DNA of 64,000 nt, from the NCBI GenBank assembly GCA_902363335.1, contig CABIZV010000002.1, positions 248,001-312,000 of the forward strand, given 5' to 3'. Position 1 is the stretch's first letter. Each line of letters opens with the position of its first letter. The DNA is from Enterobacteriaceae bacterium (GTDB lineage Bacteria; Pseudomonadota; Gammaproteobacteria; Enterobacterales; Enterobacteriaceae). The position numbers were made by a program, and so were the translations under genes. Below the pieces are notes generated by a model. The model was not told where the DNA came from. It did not search any database and was given only the letters and a program-made list of their open reading frames with translations. Below, one piece after another: positions 44,208 through 52,855 of this stretch.

Positions 44208-45413
44208 TCAAACAACCGCCTGCGTAGTGGTGTGCAGACGTTCTGCGCGGCTACAAACGATAGCAACAACCAGCACCACTAACAGTACCGTATAGGCTAT
44301 CGTCGCGGTATTGAGCGCGCCGTGCAGGCCGAAGTGGCCGTTGACCAGGGAAGAGACGCTGGCAAACAGCAGCGTACCGACGGTGCCACAGGTGAGCAGG
44401 GCGGAGATAAGCGTCGGTGAACTCTGATTCACCTGCAGCGAGCCGTAACTCATCAGCCCTGAGAACAGCCCGGAGTTGAAGAAACCGAACACCCCGCAGG
44501 CCAGCAGAATCAGCGTGGTATTGCCGCTGTTAGCAATTAGCGCAATGGCCGCCAGACCGATGCAGGTGCAGCCGAGCAGGAAGGTGCGCAGCTTCATCCA
44601 CTTCACGGTGAACTGATTAAGGAACAGACCAATCGCTTTAGCCACCCAGTAGACGGTGGTATACAGCGCCGCGTCCTGTGGCTGGAGATGAAAGCGGAAT
44701 TGCAGGTAGCCTGGCGTCCACATGGTGAAGATAGGTTCAGCCAGTAAGAAGGCAAACAGCGCAAAGCAGATCAAATAAATTGATGGCCCCCACGGCTCCC
44801 GTGCGGCGGTTACGCTGCGCTGTTGTAACGCTGCCGCCTCGGTGGTTGGAAAGCGGCAGCGGGCCGTCAGCGCCAGCATGAGTGCGCCTAATCCTCCCAT
44901 GATCCCGTACATCGCAACCCAGCTTGCCCCCATGCGGAATAGCCAGGCGAGCAGGAAGGAGAGCGTTGCGCCAGCAAGACTGAAAAAGAAGTCGGTAAAA
45001 ATCAGGCTTGAGGAACGGCTCTTTTCATCGGGATTAATGCGCACAACCAGATAGCTACCGATGGTCATGAAGATCCCTCCACAGGCGCCAATACCGGCGA
45101 CCGCAAAGCTGAACAGGGTCAGGGTAGGGGAAACAAAAAGAATAGCGCTGATAAGGACGGTCACAGCCGCTGCAATGACCAGCGGCTTTTGCAGCCCCCA
45201 TTTACGCATCAGGATTCCGCCCAGCATAATTGGAATAAACATGCCGATATTCATCAGCGTAAAGACCTGACCGATAAAGCTTGGATCTTTATGGAATGCC
45301 GCGCACAACGGGCCGAGCACGATACCCAGCGTAGAGACGAGCGCGCCGACAAAGTAATAGCTCAGATACGAGACGGCATTTAAATTCGCACGAGAAAATG
45401 AGGTGTCTGACAT
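44208..45413 (-). CDS. MFS transporter, TsgA-like, probable nucleoside/purine permease
   Basis: 401 residues, 12 predicted membrane helices. It resembles TsgA of Salmonella/E. coli (GSYLVVRI...RSSSLIFTDFFFSLAG and SPTLISALLTCGTVGTLLFAS near the end) rather than XapB, which belongs to the NHS nucleoside symporters. It lies between xapA and the XapR-like gene with short gaps (48 and 20 bp), so a role in taking up the XapA substrate is a reasonable inference, not shown by motifs. Ribosome site GGAGAGA. Confidence 0.78.
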   Translation of the reverse strand: MSDTSFSRANLNAVSYLSYYFVGALVSTLGIVLGPLCAAFHKDPSFIGQVFTLMNIGMFIPIMLGGILMRKWGLQKPLVIAAAVTVLISAILFVSPTLTLFSFAVAGIGACGGIFMTIGSYLVVRINPDEKSRSSSLIFTDFFFSLAGATLSFLLAWLFRMGASWVAMYGIMGGLGALMLALTARCRFPTTEAAALQQRSVTAAREPWGPSIYLICFALFAFLLAEPIFTMWTPGYLQFRFHLQPQDAALYTTVYWVAKAIGLFLNQFTVKWMKLRTFLLGCTCIGLAAIALIANSGNTTLILLACGVFGFFNSGLFSGLMSYGSLQVNQSSPTLISALLTCGTVGTLLFASVSSLVNGHFGLHGALNTATIAYTVLLVVLVVAIVCSRAERLHTTTQAVV

Positions 45414-45461
45414 AAATATCTCTCCAGGCGGGCAGGAGGGTGCCCGCCGAACATTCGAGGA

Positions 45462-46295
45462 TTAGGCGAACTGTTTTATGAACTGGCCAATCAGACGGAT
45501 AAAGTCGTCGGTCACCATGGCTGCGCACTTCAGCGTCTGCTCGTGCGAGAGTTCAACATCGCTTAGCCCTTCTGCCATATTGGTGATGGCGGAAACCGCC
45601 AGCACCTTCAGCCCACAGTGGCGCGCGGCAATCACTTCCGGGACAACCGACATACCGACCACATCGCCGCCCATACGCTGCATCATGCGGATCTCAGCGG
45701 CGGTTTCGAAATTCGGGCCAGGATAAGAGACGAAAACACCCTCGTGAAGAGGAATTTCAAGGCTTTTGGCCGTCTGATGAAGTTGGGCGCGCAAATCCTT
45801 ATCGTAGGCGTTTGCCAGGCTGAAGAAGCGCGGGCCGAAGCGCTCATCATTGGGGCCAACCATCGGCGTGGAAGGCATGGTATTGATGTGGTCGTTTAAG
45901 GCGACGAGGCTGCCGGCTGGAATGGCGGGATTAAGCGAACCGGCAGCATTGGTGCAGAACATAAACTCGCAGCCCAGCAGCTTAAAGGTGCGCACCGCCT
46001 GGGTCATGATGCCCATGCCTAAACCTTCGTAGAAATGACCGCGCCCCTTCATGCAGATAAGCGGTACGCCGTGTAGCGTCCCCATGACAATTTCTCCCGC
46101 ATGGCCAATGACGGTGCTGACCGGAAAGCCCGGGAGTTCCTCATAGGAGAGCGTGGTTTTATTGTCCATGCGGTCAGCCAGCGCACCGAGGCCTGAGCCG
46201 AGGATAAGGGCGATACGCGGGTTAAACCCAGGTTTGGCAGCACGAAGGATGTCGACGGCTTCATAAGGGGTGTTGTTGAGGATTGACGGTGACAT
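45462..46295 (-). CDS. xapA: XapA-type purine nucleoside phosphorylase II
   Basis: 277 residues, the same length as E. coli XapA. Trimeric PNP family: LILGSGLGALADRMD, the PGFPVSTVIGHAGE phosphate loop, MKGRGHFYEG, FCTNAAGSLNPAI, and the MVSYPGPNFETAAEIRMM / MSVVPEVIAARH substrate regions. It splits purine nucleosides (in E. coli xanthosine, inosine and guanosine) with phosphate. It heads a three-gene operon. In E. coli xapAB-R is far away, near 54 min; here it lies between cysS and ybcI. Ribosome site GGAG. Confidence 0.9.
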   Translation of the reverse strand: MSPSILNNTPYEAVDILRAAKPGFNPRIALILGSGLGALADRMDNKTTLSYEELPGFPVSTVIGHAGEIVMGTLHGVPLICMKGRGHFYEGLGMGIMTQAVRTFKLLGCEFMFCTNAAGSLNPAIPAGSLVALNDHINTMPSTPMVGPNDERFGPRFFSLANAYDKDLRAQLHQTAKSLEIPLHEGVFVSYPGPNFETAAEIRMMQRMGGDVVGMSVVPEVIAARHCGLKVLAVSAITNMAEGLSDVELSHEQTLKCAAMVTDDFIRLIGQFIKQFA

Positions 46296-46371
46296 AGGAA
46301 CTCCAGAATCAGGGATGTTTCGCGCTATTCTGGGGAACCGTTGATTGCCAATCCAATTCGATATATGCCGT

Positions 46372-46397
46372 TATTGATATGATTATCGTATTGATTG
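46372..46397. promoter_or_regulatory. Candidate regulator-binding repeats upstream of xapA
   Basis: TATTGAT occurs at 46372 and 46389, a 17-bp period. TTGATTG occurs at 46341 and 46391. They lie 77-100 bp before the xapA start in an AT-rich gap. LysR proteins often bind such spaced half-sites; the link to the XapR-like regulator is inference. Confidence 0.4.
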
Positions 46398-46555
46398 CAA
46401 CGGTGATGATTTGAAGATTTTATGAATCAATGAATTACGTATCGGCTAAACGTTTTAGCGTTGCGAAAGCGGGGCGGCGGGTGTGATGATTTGTGATGAG
46501 CTTCACTTTGCCCGCAGTATCAATTTCAGGAGCGCCGGATGACAGCGTACAAAGG

Positions 46556-46583
46556 TCGCCCGGCCAAGCGCAGCACCGCCGGG
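46556..46583. repeat. Single REP (GTAGCCCGG type) beside ybcI
   Basis: GTCGCCCGGCCAAGCGCAGC followed by ACCGCCGGGA, one REP unit 10 bp after the ybcI stop. The rest of the 46296-46593 gap holds the xapA promoter region. Confidence 0.8.
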
Positions 46584-46593
46584 AACCCCAGAC

Positions 46594-47115
46594 TCACCGC
46601 CGACGCCACCACAGGCATGCCATCACTACTACACCCGGTAGCCATACCCACATCAGCTCCGACAAAATCACCTGATGCCCATACGGCGTGGTATAGCGTG
46701 AAAGCGCAAAGGGGGCCACTTTAATCACCTGCCACGGGGCGAAGAAGCGTTCATCTGACCACGGCCATAGCCAGCCGACGCCTTTACCGCCGGTCGTGAC
46801 TGAATCCAGCAAACTGTGTGAAAGCAGTGACACCGTCAAAAACAGCCAGCAGCGGACAAGTCCTGCGTGAAACCATCGTCGCCCTATCACTACGCAAAGT
46901 AGAGGAACCAGAAAAGCGAACAGCAGCGAATGGGTAAAGCCGCGATGGCCAAAAACGTTGCCGTAGGCAATGCCGAACTTAAACGCCAGCATGTCGGCGT
47001 CGGGTAGCATTGCAAGGACGATGCCGCTAAAAAGCAAGCGTGGTGGAATAACGCGAGTGCCGAGGCCTAAACCCAGACAAATCGGGACGGCGGCGTGAGT
47101 AATGATGGTTGGCAT
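46594..47115 (-). CDS. ybcI: YbcI, DUF457 / YdjM-type inner-membrane protein
   Basis: 173 residues, as in E. coli. About four membrane helices and conserved histidine motifs (THAAVP, GHRGFTHSLLF, SHSLLDS) that suggest a membrane metal-dependent hydrolase. The function is unknown. Located in the ybcI-ybcJ-folD order of E. coli. A weak ribosome site precedes the ATG. Confidence 0.92.
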   Translation of the reverse strand: MPTIITHAAVPICLGLGLGTRVIPPRLLFSGIVLAMLPDADMLAFKFGIAYGNVFGHRGFTHSLLFAFLVPLLCVVIGRRWFHAGLVRCWLFLTVSLLSHSLLDSVTTGGKGVGWLWPWSDERFFAPWQVIKVAPFALSRYTTPYGHQVILSELMWVWLPGVVVMACLWWRRR

Positions 47116-47206
47116 CTGTAATCCGTTTCAGGCAAAGGAGTACAGAGTATCGCTGCTTGAGGCATTTTATGCAGCAGGGCGTAATTCTGAAATTGTACAA
47201 AAATAA

Positions 47207-47233
47207 ACCCGGCATCGCGGTGCGCTGCCGGGT
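47207..47233 (-). terminator. Terminator after ybcJ
   Basis: On the minus strand ACCCGGCAGCG...CGATGCCGGGT is followed by TTATTTTTG. It lies 12 bp beyond the ybcJ stop and would end the folD-ybcJ transcript. Confidence 0.75.
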
Positions 47234-47245
47234 GACCGGTGGGGC

Positions 47246-47458
47246 TTACGCCGTTACGGTGATGCTCTGGCCTTCAAAATTCACGGTTTGGCCTGCAACA
47301 ATTTTGCAGCGTTTACGGGTTTCCACCACACCGTCAACTTTGACCAGACCGTCGGCAATGGCGAGTTTCGCCTGTGCGCCACTTTCGCTCCAGCCTTCCA
47401 GTTTTAGTAAGTCACAGAGTTCCACATGCGGATGTTTACCCAAAGAAAATGTTGCCAT
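47246..47458 (-). CDS. ybcJ: YbcJ, S4-like RNA-binding protein
   Basis: 70 residues, as in E. coli. It is almost entirely one S4-type alpha-L fold (LCDLLKLEGWSESGAQAKLAIADGLVKVDGVVETRKRCKIVAGQTV), so it probably binds RNA. The ATG at 47458 overlaps the region of the folD stop (one base between), implying coupling. Eighteen upstream in-frame codons lie inside folD and are not used. Confidence 0.93.
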   Translation of the reverse strand: MATFSLGKHPHVELCDLLKLEGWSESGAQAKLAIADGLVKVDGVVETRKRCKIVAGQTVNFEGQSITVTA

Positions 47459-47459
47459 C

Positions 47460-48326
47460 TTATGCCTTCTCCACGTCGTGATACTCTTCACACGCCTGTA
47501 AGGTGTTTTCAATCAAGGTAGCGACGGTCATTGGACCGACGCCGCCCGGTACTGGAGTGATGTAAGAAGCGCGCGCGGCGGCATCTTCAAACACCACATC
47601 GCCGACTACTTTACCGCTTTCAAGGCGATTGATCCCGACATCAATCACGATGGCGCCTTCTTTGATCCACTCACCCGGAATAAAGCCAGGTTTGCCAACC
47701 GCCACGATCAACAGATCGGCGTTTTCGACGTGGTGGCGCAGGTTTTTGGTAAAGCGATGGGTCACGGTGGTAGTGCAGCCAGCCAACAGCAGCTCCATAC
47801 TCATTGGACGACCCACGATGTTGGACGCGCCAATTACCACGGCGTTCAGGCCATAGGTGTCGATGTTATAGCGCTCAAGCAGCGTCACAATACCGCGTGG
47901 GGTGCATGGGCGCAGGCGCGGCGCGCGCTGGCACAGACGACCCACGTTATACGGATGGAAACCATCAACATCTTTGTCCGGGTCGATACGTTCCAGAACT
48001 TTCACGTTATCAATACCCGCAGGCAGCGGAAGCTGCACCAGAATGCCATCGATAGTGGTGTCGGCATTCAGAGTATCAATCAGCGTCAGCAGTTCGGCTT
48101 CGCTGGTGGTTTCCGGCAGATCGTAGGAGCGGGAGATAAAGCCCACCTCTTCGCAGGCTTTACGCTTGCTGCCGACATAAATTTGCGATGCGGGGTTGCT
48201 GCCAACCAACACAACAGCCAGCCCAGGGGCGCGTTTTCCGGCTCTAATGCGAGCCTTAACTTTTTCCGCAACCTCAGAGCGCACCTGCTGCGCAATCGTT
48301 TTACCGTCAATAATCTTTGCTGCCAT
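47460..48326 (-). CDS. folD: FolD, methylene-THF dehydrogenase / methenyl-THF cyclohydrolase
   Basis: 288 residues, as in E. coli. Bifunctional enzyme of one-carbon metabolism giving 10-formyl-THF for purine synthesis. The catalytic YVGSKRKACEEVG lysine, QLPLP, and the Rossmann segment VVIGASNIVGRPMS and PVPGGVGPMT motifs are all intact. The start MAAKIIDGKT is the family start. Divergent from argU. Confidence 0.97.
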   Translation of the reverse strand: MAAKIIDGKTIAQQVRSEVAEKVKARIRAGKRAPGLAVVLVGSNPASQIYVGSKRKACEEVGFISRSYDLPETTSEAELLTLIDTLNADTTIDGILVQLPLPAGIDNVKVLERIDPDKDVDGFHPYNVGRLCQRAPRLRPCTPRGIVTLLERYNIDTYGLNAVVIGASNIVGRPMSMELLLAGCTTTVTHRFTKNLRHHVENADLLIVAVGKPGFIPGEWIKEGAIVIDVGINRLESGKVVGDVVFEDAAARASYITPVPGGVGPMTVATLIENTLQACEEYHDVEKA

Positions 48327-48572
48327 CAGGGAAATTATTCCATCTGTCATTAACGAAGGGGGGATGGACATATTTTGTCAGATGCGAGGCTCGCTGTCAG
48401 TTATCGTTTGCGAGTTTTCACCGGAAAGTCGTTTTGTTGAAGACTTGAGCGATAGTTGGCGGTAGTTTATCCATCTCCACATTCAGTGCAGGTTTCGCAT
48501 GGAAATGGATTGACTCAACTGTCTGTGACCGTATAATCCAACGCGCTTCACTCCATCAAGAAGTTCCCCAGT

Positions 48573-48649
48573 GCGCCCTTAGCTCAGTTGGATAGAGCAA
48601 CGACCTTCTAAGTCGTGGGCCGCAGGTTCGAATCCTGCAGGGCGCACCA
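48573..48649 (+). tRNA. argU: tRNA-Arg (anticodon TCT)
   Basis: 77 nt, including an encoded CCA end. The acceptor arm GCGCCCT pairs with AGGGCGC, the D arm is AGCTCAGTTGGATAGAGC, the anticodon arm is ACGACCTTCTAAGTCGT with anticodon at 48607-48609, and the T arm GCAGGTTCGAATCCTGC is perfect. It reads the rare codons AGA/AGG. In E. coli K-12 the DLP12 prophage is integrated at this gene; here an accessory island begins just after it. Confidence 0.99.
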
Positions 48650-49004
48650 TTTAAATCAATAGCTTACAAAAAATCCCAAAACATACAAAAATCCAGAAGG
48701 TGTCCTGACGGGGGACTTTTGATTTGCTACATCACAATGCCGTTCAAAATTCCTTTCCATCTTTGCGCTTTCAGTAGGCATATCTCTCTGCGTATTACTC
48801 GCTGTTGGTAAAATCATCCACTCAACGTTAGGCGGTATGATGTGCAATGGTGCTTGTATTGCAGTGCCAGTCGTTGGTCTATCTCTTTATGGTTAATTTA
48901 TGTCTGTTGTGTTTGATGATGTGATTCACACGGAGGTGATTATTATTTGATTGGCTAAGTAAATATTTGTAACATCATAAGACTTTTCTTAATGTGATAT
49001 TTAC
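48650..49004. other. AT-rich junction between argU and the island, with a decayed reading frame
   Basis: No intact gene. A frame from 48723 to 48896 (+ strand) encodes a hydrophobic stretch (KFLSIFALSVGISLCVLLAVGK ...) ending ...VPVVGLSLYG and a stop, but there is no start codon before its middle. It may be the 3' remnant of a small membrane-protein gene. A 63-codon frame on the minus strand over the same bases has no recognisable content. No integrase fragment is seen. Confidence 0.5.
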
Positions 49005-49979
49005 ATGATGCGCAACAATGCTTTGGATGCAGTGAAGCTTCTGGCTTGCTTCTTTATCATAGTAGTCCATGTTGGTAATTTCTCTGAGATGCCGCAGTAT
49101 TTTGGCGAGCTGTTCAGGGTGTCTTCAAGGTGGGCGCTACCCTTTTTCTTTTTGGCCTCAGGTTACCTGATGGGATCATCTGCCCATGATGATTTGGGAA
49201 AGAAGCTTAACAAGCTTGTTAGCATTCTGTTCTGGTCATCGATGTTGTATATCCCGGTTTTATACCGAAAGATGCAGGGGGATACATGGAGGGTCATCGG
49301 GAAAATTATATCTAATGACACACTCCATGAGGGAACATTCTTTCATTTATGGTTTTTGAATGCACTTATTCTTGGCGTTATATTAACAAATTACTTTGTG
49401 AAAAATGTTAGTGTTAAATCTTCTTTATTTATTTCAACGATTATTTTAGTTGCATGCTGGTATGGAGATCTGATTAAGTCTCTTCACAATGATATTAATG
49501 TTTTCTATGCGTTAAGAACACTGATAGCATTCTCGCTTGTGTACATGGGTTATTACTTTGCTAAAAGTGGAACGCTCAAAAAGGTCACCAATTGTGCTGC
49601 AATATGTGTTATATGTGTTAGCGTCATATTTATGATTGGTGAAGCATACCTTTTGGCTATGGTATTTAATGCAGATATCACAGAAAGGCAATTCCCATTA
49701 TTTGCCACACCAGTTTGTATAGCTTTGCTTAGTCTTTGCGTTAATAATAATATCAGAGAGAATATTTTTTCAAATATTGGCAAGGATTATTCACTAGGTG
49801 TCTATATTCTACATCCTCTGATGCTCTATATTTTGATGCATATAGTCGGGGGTGAGGTTGCAAATAATTCAATGTTGAAGTTAATAATAAGTTTTAGCTT
49901 ATCGATTTTGATACTAATGTTCGTCAAGGCGGTTATTCCAATAGCTTACAGAAAGCTTAACGGCATTGGGGTGAAGTAA
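49005..49979 (+). CDS. Acyltransferase_3 family membrane protein (probable O-antigen/surface acyltransferase)
   Basis: 324 residues, about ten hydrophobic helices. The N-terminal NALDAVKLLACFFIIVVHVGNF with the catalytic His in helix 1, and the WALPFFFLASGYLM segment, identify the acyltransferase_3 family (WecH/OafA-like). Such enzymes usually O-acetylate polysaccharide. No SGNH domain is fused. AT-rich compared with the backbone, with no strong ribosome site before the ATG. Convergent with the gtr operon; a hairpin lies between them. Confidence 0.8.
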   Translation: MMRNNALDAVKLLACFFIIVVHVGNFSEMPQYFGELFRVSSRWALPFFFLASGYLMGSSAHDDLGKKLNKLVSILFWSSMLYIPVLYRKMQGDTWRVIGKIISNDTLHEGTFFHLWFLNALILGVILTNYFVKNVSVKSSLFISTIILVACWYGDLIKSLHNDINVFYALRTLIAFSLVYMGYYFAKSGTLKKVTNCAAICVICVSVIFMIGEAYLLAMVFNADITERQFPLFATPVCIALLSLCVNNNIRENIFSNIGKDYSLGVYILHPLMLYILMHIVGGEVANNSMLKLIISFSLSILILMFVKAVIPIAYRKLNGIGVK

Positions 49980-50059
49980 TCGGCCAGGCAAGCAGCTCCG
50001 GTGGTTATAGTATCGTGGCGAAACTTTGGGTCTGATAGGGATTTCAGTTACATAAATCA

Positions 50060-50084
50060 TAAAGGCTGCATTTAGCAGCCTTTA
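50060..50084. terminator. Bidirectional hairpin terminator between acyltransferase and gtrC-like gene
   Basis: TAAAGGCTGC-ATTTA-GCAGCCTTTA, 80 bp after the plus-strand stop and 10 bp after the minus-strand stop. Short A/T runs flank the stem on both sides. Confidence 0.75.
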
Positions 50085-50093
50085 TATGGTTAT

Positions 50094-51581
50094 TTAGCTT
50101 TTGGGAATTCCCAATCTTTCATTTAAACTCGGATCAGGAGTAATGGTTATCTTGATTTTTCTATCGATAATATTATTATCCAATAGCGCATTTTCAATCT
50201 TTTTACCATTATAAACAGGGAATGGCCAGTTATCCCTGTCATCACCTTTCGGCACCAAAACAGACACTTCCGATTTACCTGAGTTAATAGCATCGGTAAC
50301 TTGAGATATAACTAATTCTCCAATTTGAGTCGCTTTCTCATAGGTTAAGTTTAAGTTCTGGGATTCTCTCAAAGATGATTGAGGCATTGTCGCTATATTA
50401 AACAGAATGAAAGCATAGATTGGTAAAATTATTGCCACAAGTTTGTATCTGGCTGAGAAGTAATGTACTGAATATAACGACAGGACAATCGGGTACATAT
50501 AAAATGCCCACATGGCAACCGGTCTTTCGGCATAAGACGATGATGCCTTAGCACACAGTAAAATCAATGCTATCGCGGAAAAAATCCAGCTAATGAATGT
50601 GGTGATATAGGTCATCGAAAAACATGAACTTTTTCTGCGGAGTAAATCACCTATAGCGATTAACAGGCCTGCCACAACACCTATGTAAATCAGCGCCATG
50701 TACCAACTATTAGCGCTACCTATAAATAACCATAGCTTATTAACGCTGCCAGATATATCGAGGGAAGCCCCTTCAATCTGAGATGCTCTTCCTCCATTCA
50801 TCTCAAATAAGATGGAGATCAACCATACGATAGAAATATAAATCTGAAGGTTTTTTTCTCTTGCGGTTTTTATGACGTTGAATTTATTTGATAAAAAGCT
50901 TAAAAGAATCACTGAGCCGCAATATGATGCGAGTATTACGCTAGCAAAAACATTAGAAAAAATACAAATGTAAGTGACAATGGAAGTTGCTATTAAAAAA
51001 TTAACGCTGCATTTTTTATGATATGCTCTGCAATTTTCTTTGTTCATCAGAAATAAAACAAATGAACCATTTATCAGAGCGGGGAAAAGGTAGTGATAAA
51101 AGCAGGTGATATTGATTTCCCAAAGTAGGTAGTAGCTATTTGTCACGCCTTCACTTTTAAAGAAACCAAACATGAAAAGGAAATAGATAAAGGTGCAGGT
51201 TGATGCCGTTACTATCTGCTCTTTTGATTTTTCACTAATAAGAACAAAAAAGTTGTACAAGAAAATAGTGCAAAGAACGGATGTTATCAAAGCGGTAGTG
51301 ATTGAGATTGCGAAGAAGAAATTCATCCCAAACTTCATTAGCACTAATGATGAGAATCTGGCAACAATAGGGAATGATATTTCTGGGACGGCTTTTACAG
51401 GATTGAATCCACCCCACTCAGGAAGAGCTGAGCGATAACGTGCTAAGTTGCCCCAATCATCTCCAGATACTATCGTTACAGGGTGTATATATGAGAAAAA
51501 CACCAGTGTCGCGATAAATATAAAACCAAATAAAAGGAATATATATTTCCTTGAAGAAGTTTCAAAAGAGTTGTCTTTCAT
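50094..51581 (-). CDS. GtrC-like serotype-specific membrane glycosyltransferase
   Basis: 495 residues with about ten to twelve membrane helices. A DD motif lies early in the first periplasmic loop (VSGDDWGN, Asp41-Asp42), as in GT-C glycosyltransferases, and a soluble C-terminal tail carries KGDDRDNWPFPVYNGKKI. It stands third in the gtrA-gtrB-X order, the place of the strain-specific transferase that moves a sugar from undecaprenyl phosphate to the O-antigen in the periplasm. The sequence is not one I can match to a named serotype. AT-rich; starts directly after the gtrB stop. Confidence 0.75.
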   Translation of the reverse strand: MKDNSFETSSRKYIFLLFGFIFIATLVFFSYIHPVTIVSGDDWGNLARYRSALPEWGGFNPVKAVPEISFPIVARFSSLVLMKFGMNFFFAISITTALITSVLCTIFLYNFFVLISEKSKEQIVTASTCTFIYFLFMFGFFKSEGVTNSYYLLWEINITCFYHYLFPALINGSFVLFLMNKENCRAYHKKCSVNFLIATSIVTYICIFSNVFASVILASYCGSVILLSFLSNKFNVIKTAREKNLQIYISIVWLISILFEMNGGRASQIEGASLDISGSVNKLWLFIGSANSWYMALIYIGVVAGLLIAIGDLLRRKSSCFSMTYITTFISWIFSAIALILLCAKASSSYAERPVAMWAFYMYPIVLSLYSVHYFSARYKLVAIILPIYAFILFNIATMPQSSLRESQNLNLTYEKATQIGELVISQVTDAINSGKSEVSVLVPKGDDRDNWPFPVYNGKKIENALLDNNIIDRKIKITITPDPSLNERLGIPKS

Positions 51582-52496
51582 CTACTTATCCTTCAATACA
51601 TATCGAGGTCTGTTTTTAACCTCAACATAAATTCTGCCAATGTATTCGCCAAGAACGCCAATACCAATGAGCTGTACGCCGCCAAGAAAAAGGATTGAAA
51701 CCAGAATAGAGGGATATCCGCGAACAGGATTACCAAATACAACGGTATCGAAAATCATCCATGCGCCGTATAGAAACGAAAGGCTAGCCACAAATAATCC
51801 GATATAGGTCCACATACGCAGTGGGAAGGTAGAGAAGCTTGTGATCCCCTCCAGTGCAAGATTCCATAACTTCCAGCCGTTGAATTTGCTATCCCCAGCT
51901 ACGCGCTCGGCACGTGCATACTCGACGACATCTGTACGACCACCAACCCAGCTCAGAACGCCTTTCATGAACAGATTTCGCTCAGGCATGAGCTTTATAT
52001 TTTCTACGACTTCACGTGACATCAACCGAAAGTCGCCCACGTTTTCTTCAATCTTCGGTGAGCTGATTTTGTTGTGAAGCTTGTAGAACCACTCAGCCGA
52101 TTTACGCTTGAGCCGTCCATCAGTAGAGCGATCTGTTCTTTTCGCCAGTACCATGTCTGCCCCAGCCTGCCACTTAGCAATGAGGTGGGGAATAACTTCG
52201 ATAGGGTCTTGCAGATCAACATCAATTGGGATGATTGCGTCGCCGGAAGCGTTGTCGAGCCCAGCAAATAATGCCGGTTCTTTCCCAAAGTTTCGGGTAA
52301 AGGATAGCGGTACAACCATTGGGTCCGACGCCGCCAGAGCATTTATGATGGATTCGGTTGCATCGCTGCTCCCGTCGTTGATGAAAACTATCTCAACATC
52401 GTGTTGTTTTAGCTCTTCAAACTCACGTACCGTCTTATAGAAAATCGGTATCGTGGCCTCTTCATTAAAGACAGGAACGACCAAAGAGATTTTCAT
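51582..52496 (-). CDS. gtrB: GtrB, bactoprenol glucosyl transferase
   Basis: 304 residues. GT2 family: VVPVFNEEATI, FINDGSSDAT, DVDLQDP (92-98) and a C-terminal pair of membrane helices (from about 228). It charges undecaprenyl phosphate with glucose from UDP-glucose on the cytoplasmic side, as in P22 and Shigella phage gtr clusters. Its ATG overlaps the gtrA stop by four bases. Confidence 0.93.
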   Translation of the reverse strand: MKISLVVPVFNEEATIPIFYKTVREFEELKQHDVEIVFINDGSSDATESIINALAASDPMVVPLSFTRNFGKEPALFAGLDNASGDAIIPIDVDLQDPIEVIPHLIAKWQAGADMVLAKRTDRSTDGRLKRKSAEWFYKLHNKISSPKIEENVGDFRLMSREVVENIKLMPERNLFMKGVLSWVGGRTDVVEYARAERVAGDSKFNGWKLWNLALEGITSFSTFPLRMWTYIGLFVASLSFLYGAWMIFDTVVFGNPVRGYPSILVSILFLGGVQLIGIGVLGEYIGRIYVEVKNRPRYVLKDK

Positions 52497-52855
52497 TTAA
52501 CATCCCTAAATACAATGAATTTCGAATAGATGAACCCTGCGACCAGGCTGAATCCTGAAAATACAATCAGCGTTAGCAGTGCCGGTGCATGGAGGCTGTC
52601 TGCAATGTATCCAGTCAGGACCGCCATAGCCCCCATAAAGATAACGAAGGCGACATACCGGCCTGTCGTGGCTTTGGTTTTAAATGTCCATCTGGCATTA
52701 ACAAAAAAGCTGAACGTCACTGCCACAGAGAACGCAACAAGGTTCGATATCGCCTGGTTCAAGCCGAACAAGCTGAATAGCACTCCAAAGCACGCCCAGT
52801 GAAGGGCCGTGTTCAGTACGCCCACGGAAACATAACGACTAAATAGCTTTAACAT
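52493..52855 (-). CDS. gtrA: GtrA, bactoprenol-linked glucose flippase
   Basis: 120 residues with four membrane helices. It matches the GtrA family throughout (RYVSVGVLNTALHW at the start, GFIYSKFIVFRD at the end). It flips undecaprenyl-P-glucose to the periplasmic side. First gene of the gtr operon. The 430 bp upstream hold one Dam site (GATC at 52910) and a run of ten G but no gene. Confidence 0.93.
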   Translation of the reverse strand: MLKLFSRYVSVGVLNTALHWACFGVLFSLFGLNQAISNLVAFSVAVTFSFFVNARWTFKTKATTGRYVAFVIFMGAMAVLTGYIADSLHAPALLTLIVFSGFSLVAGFIYSKFIVFRDVK

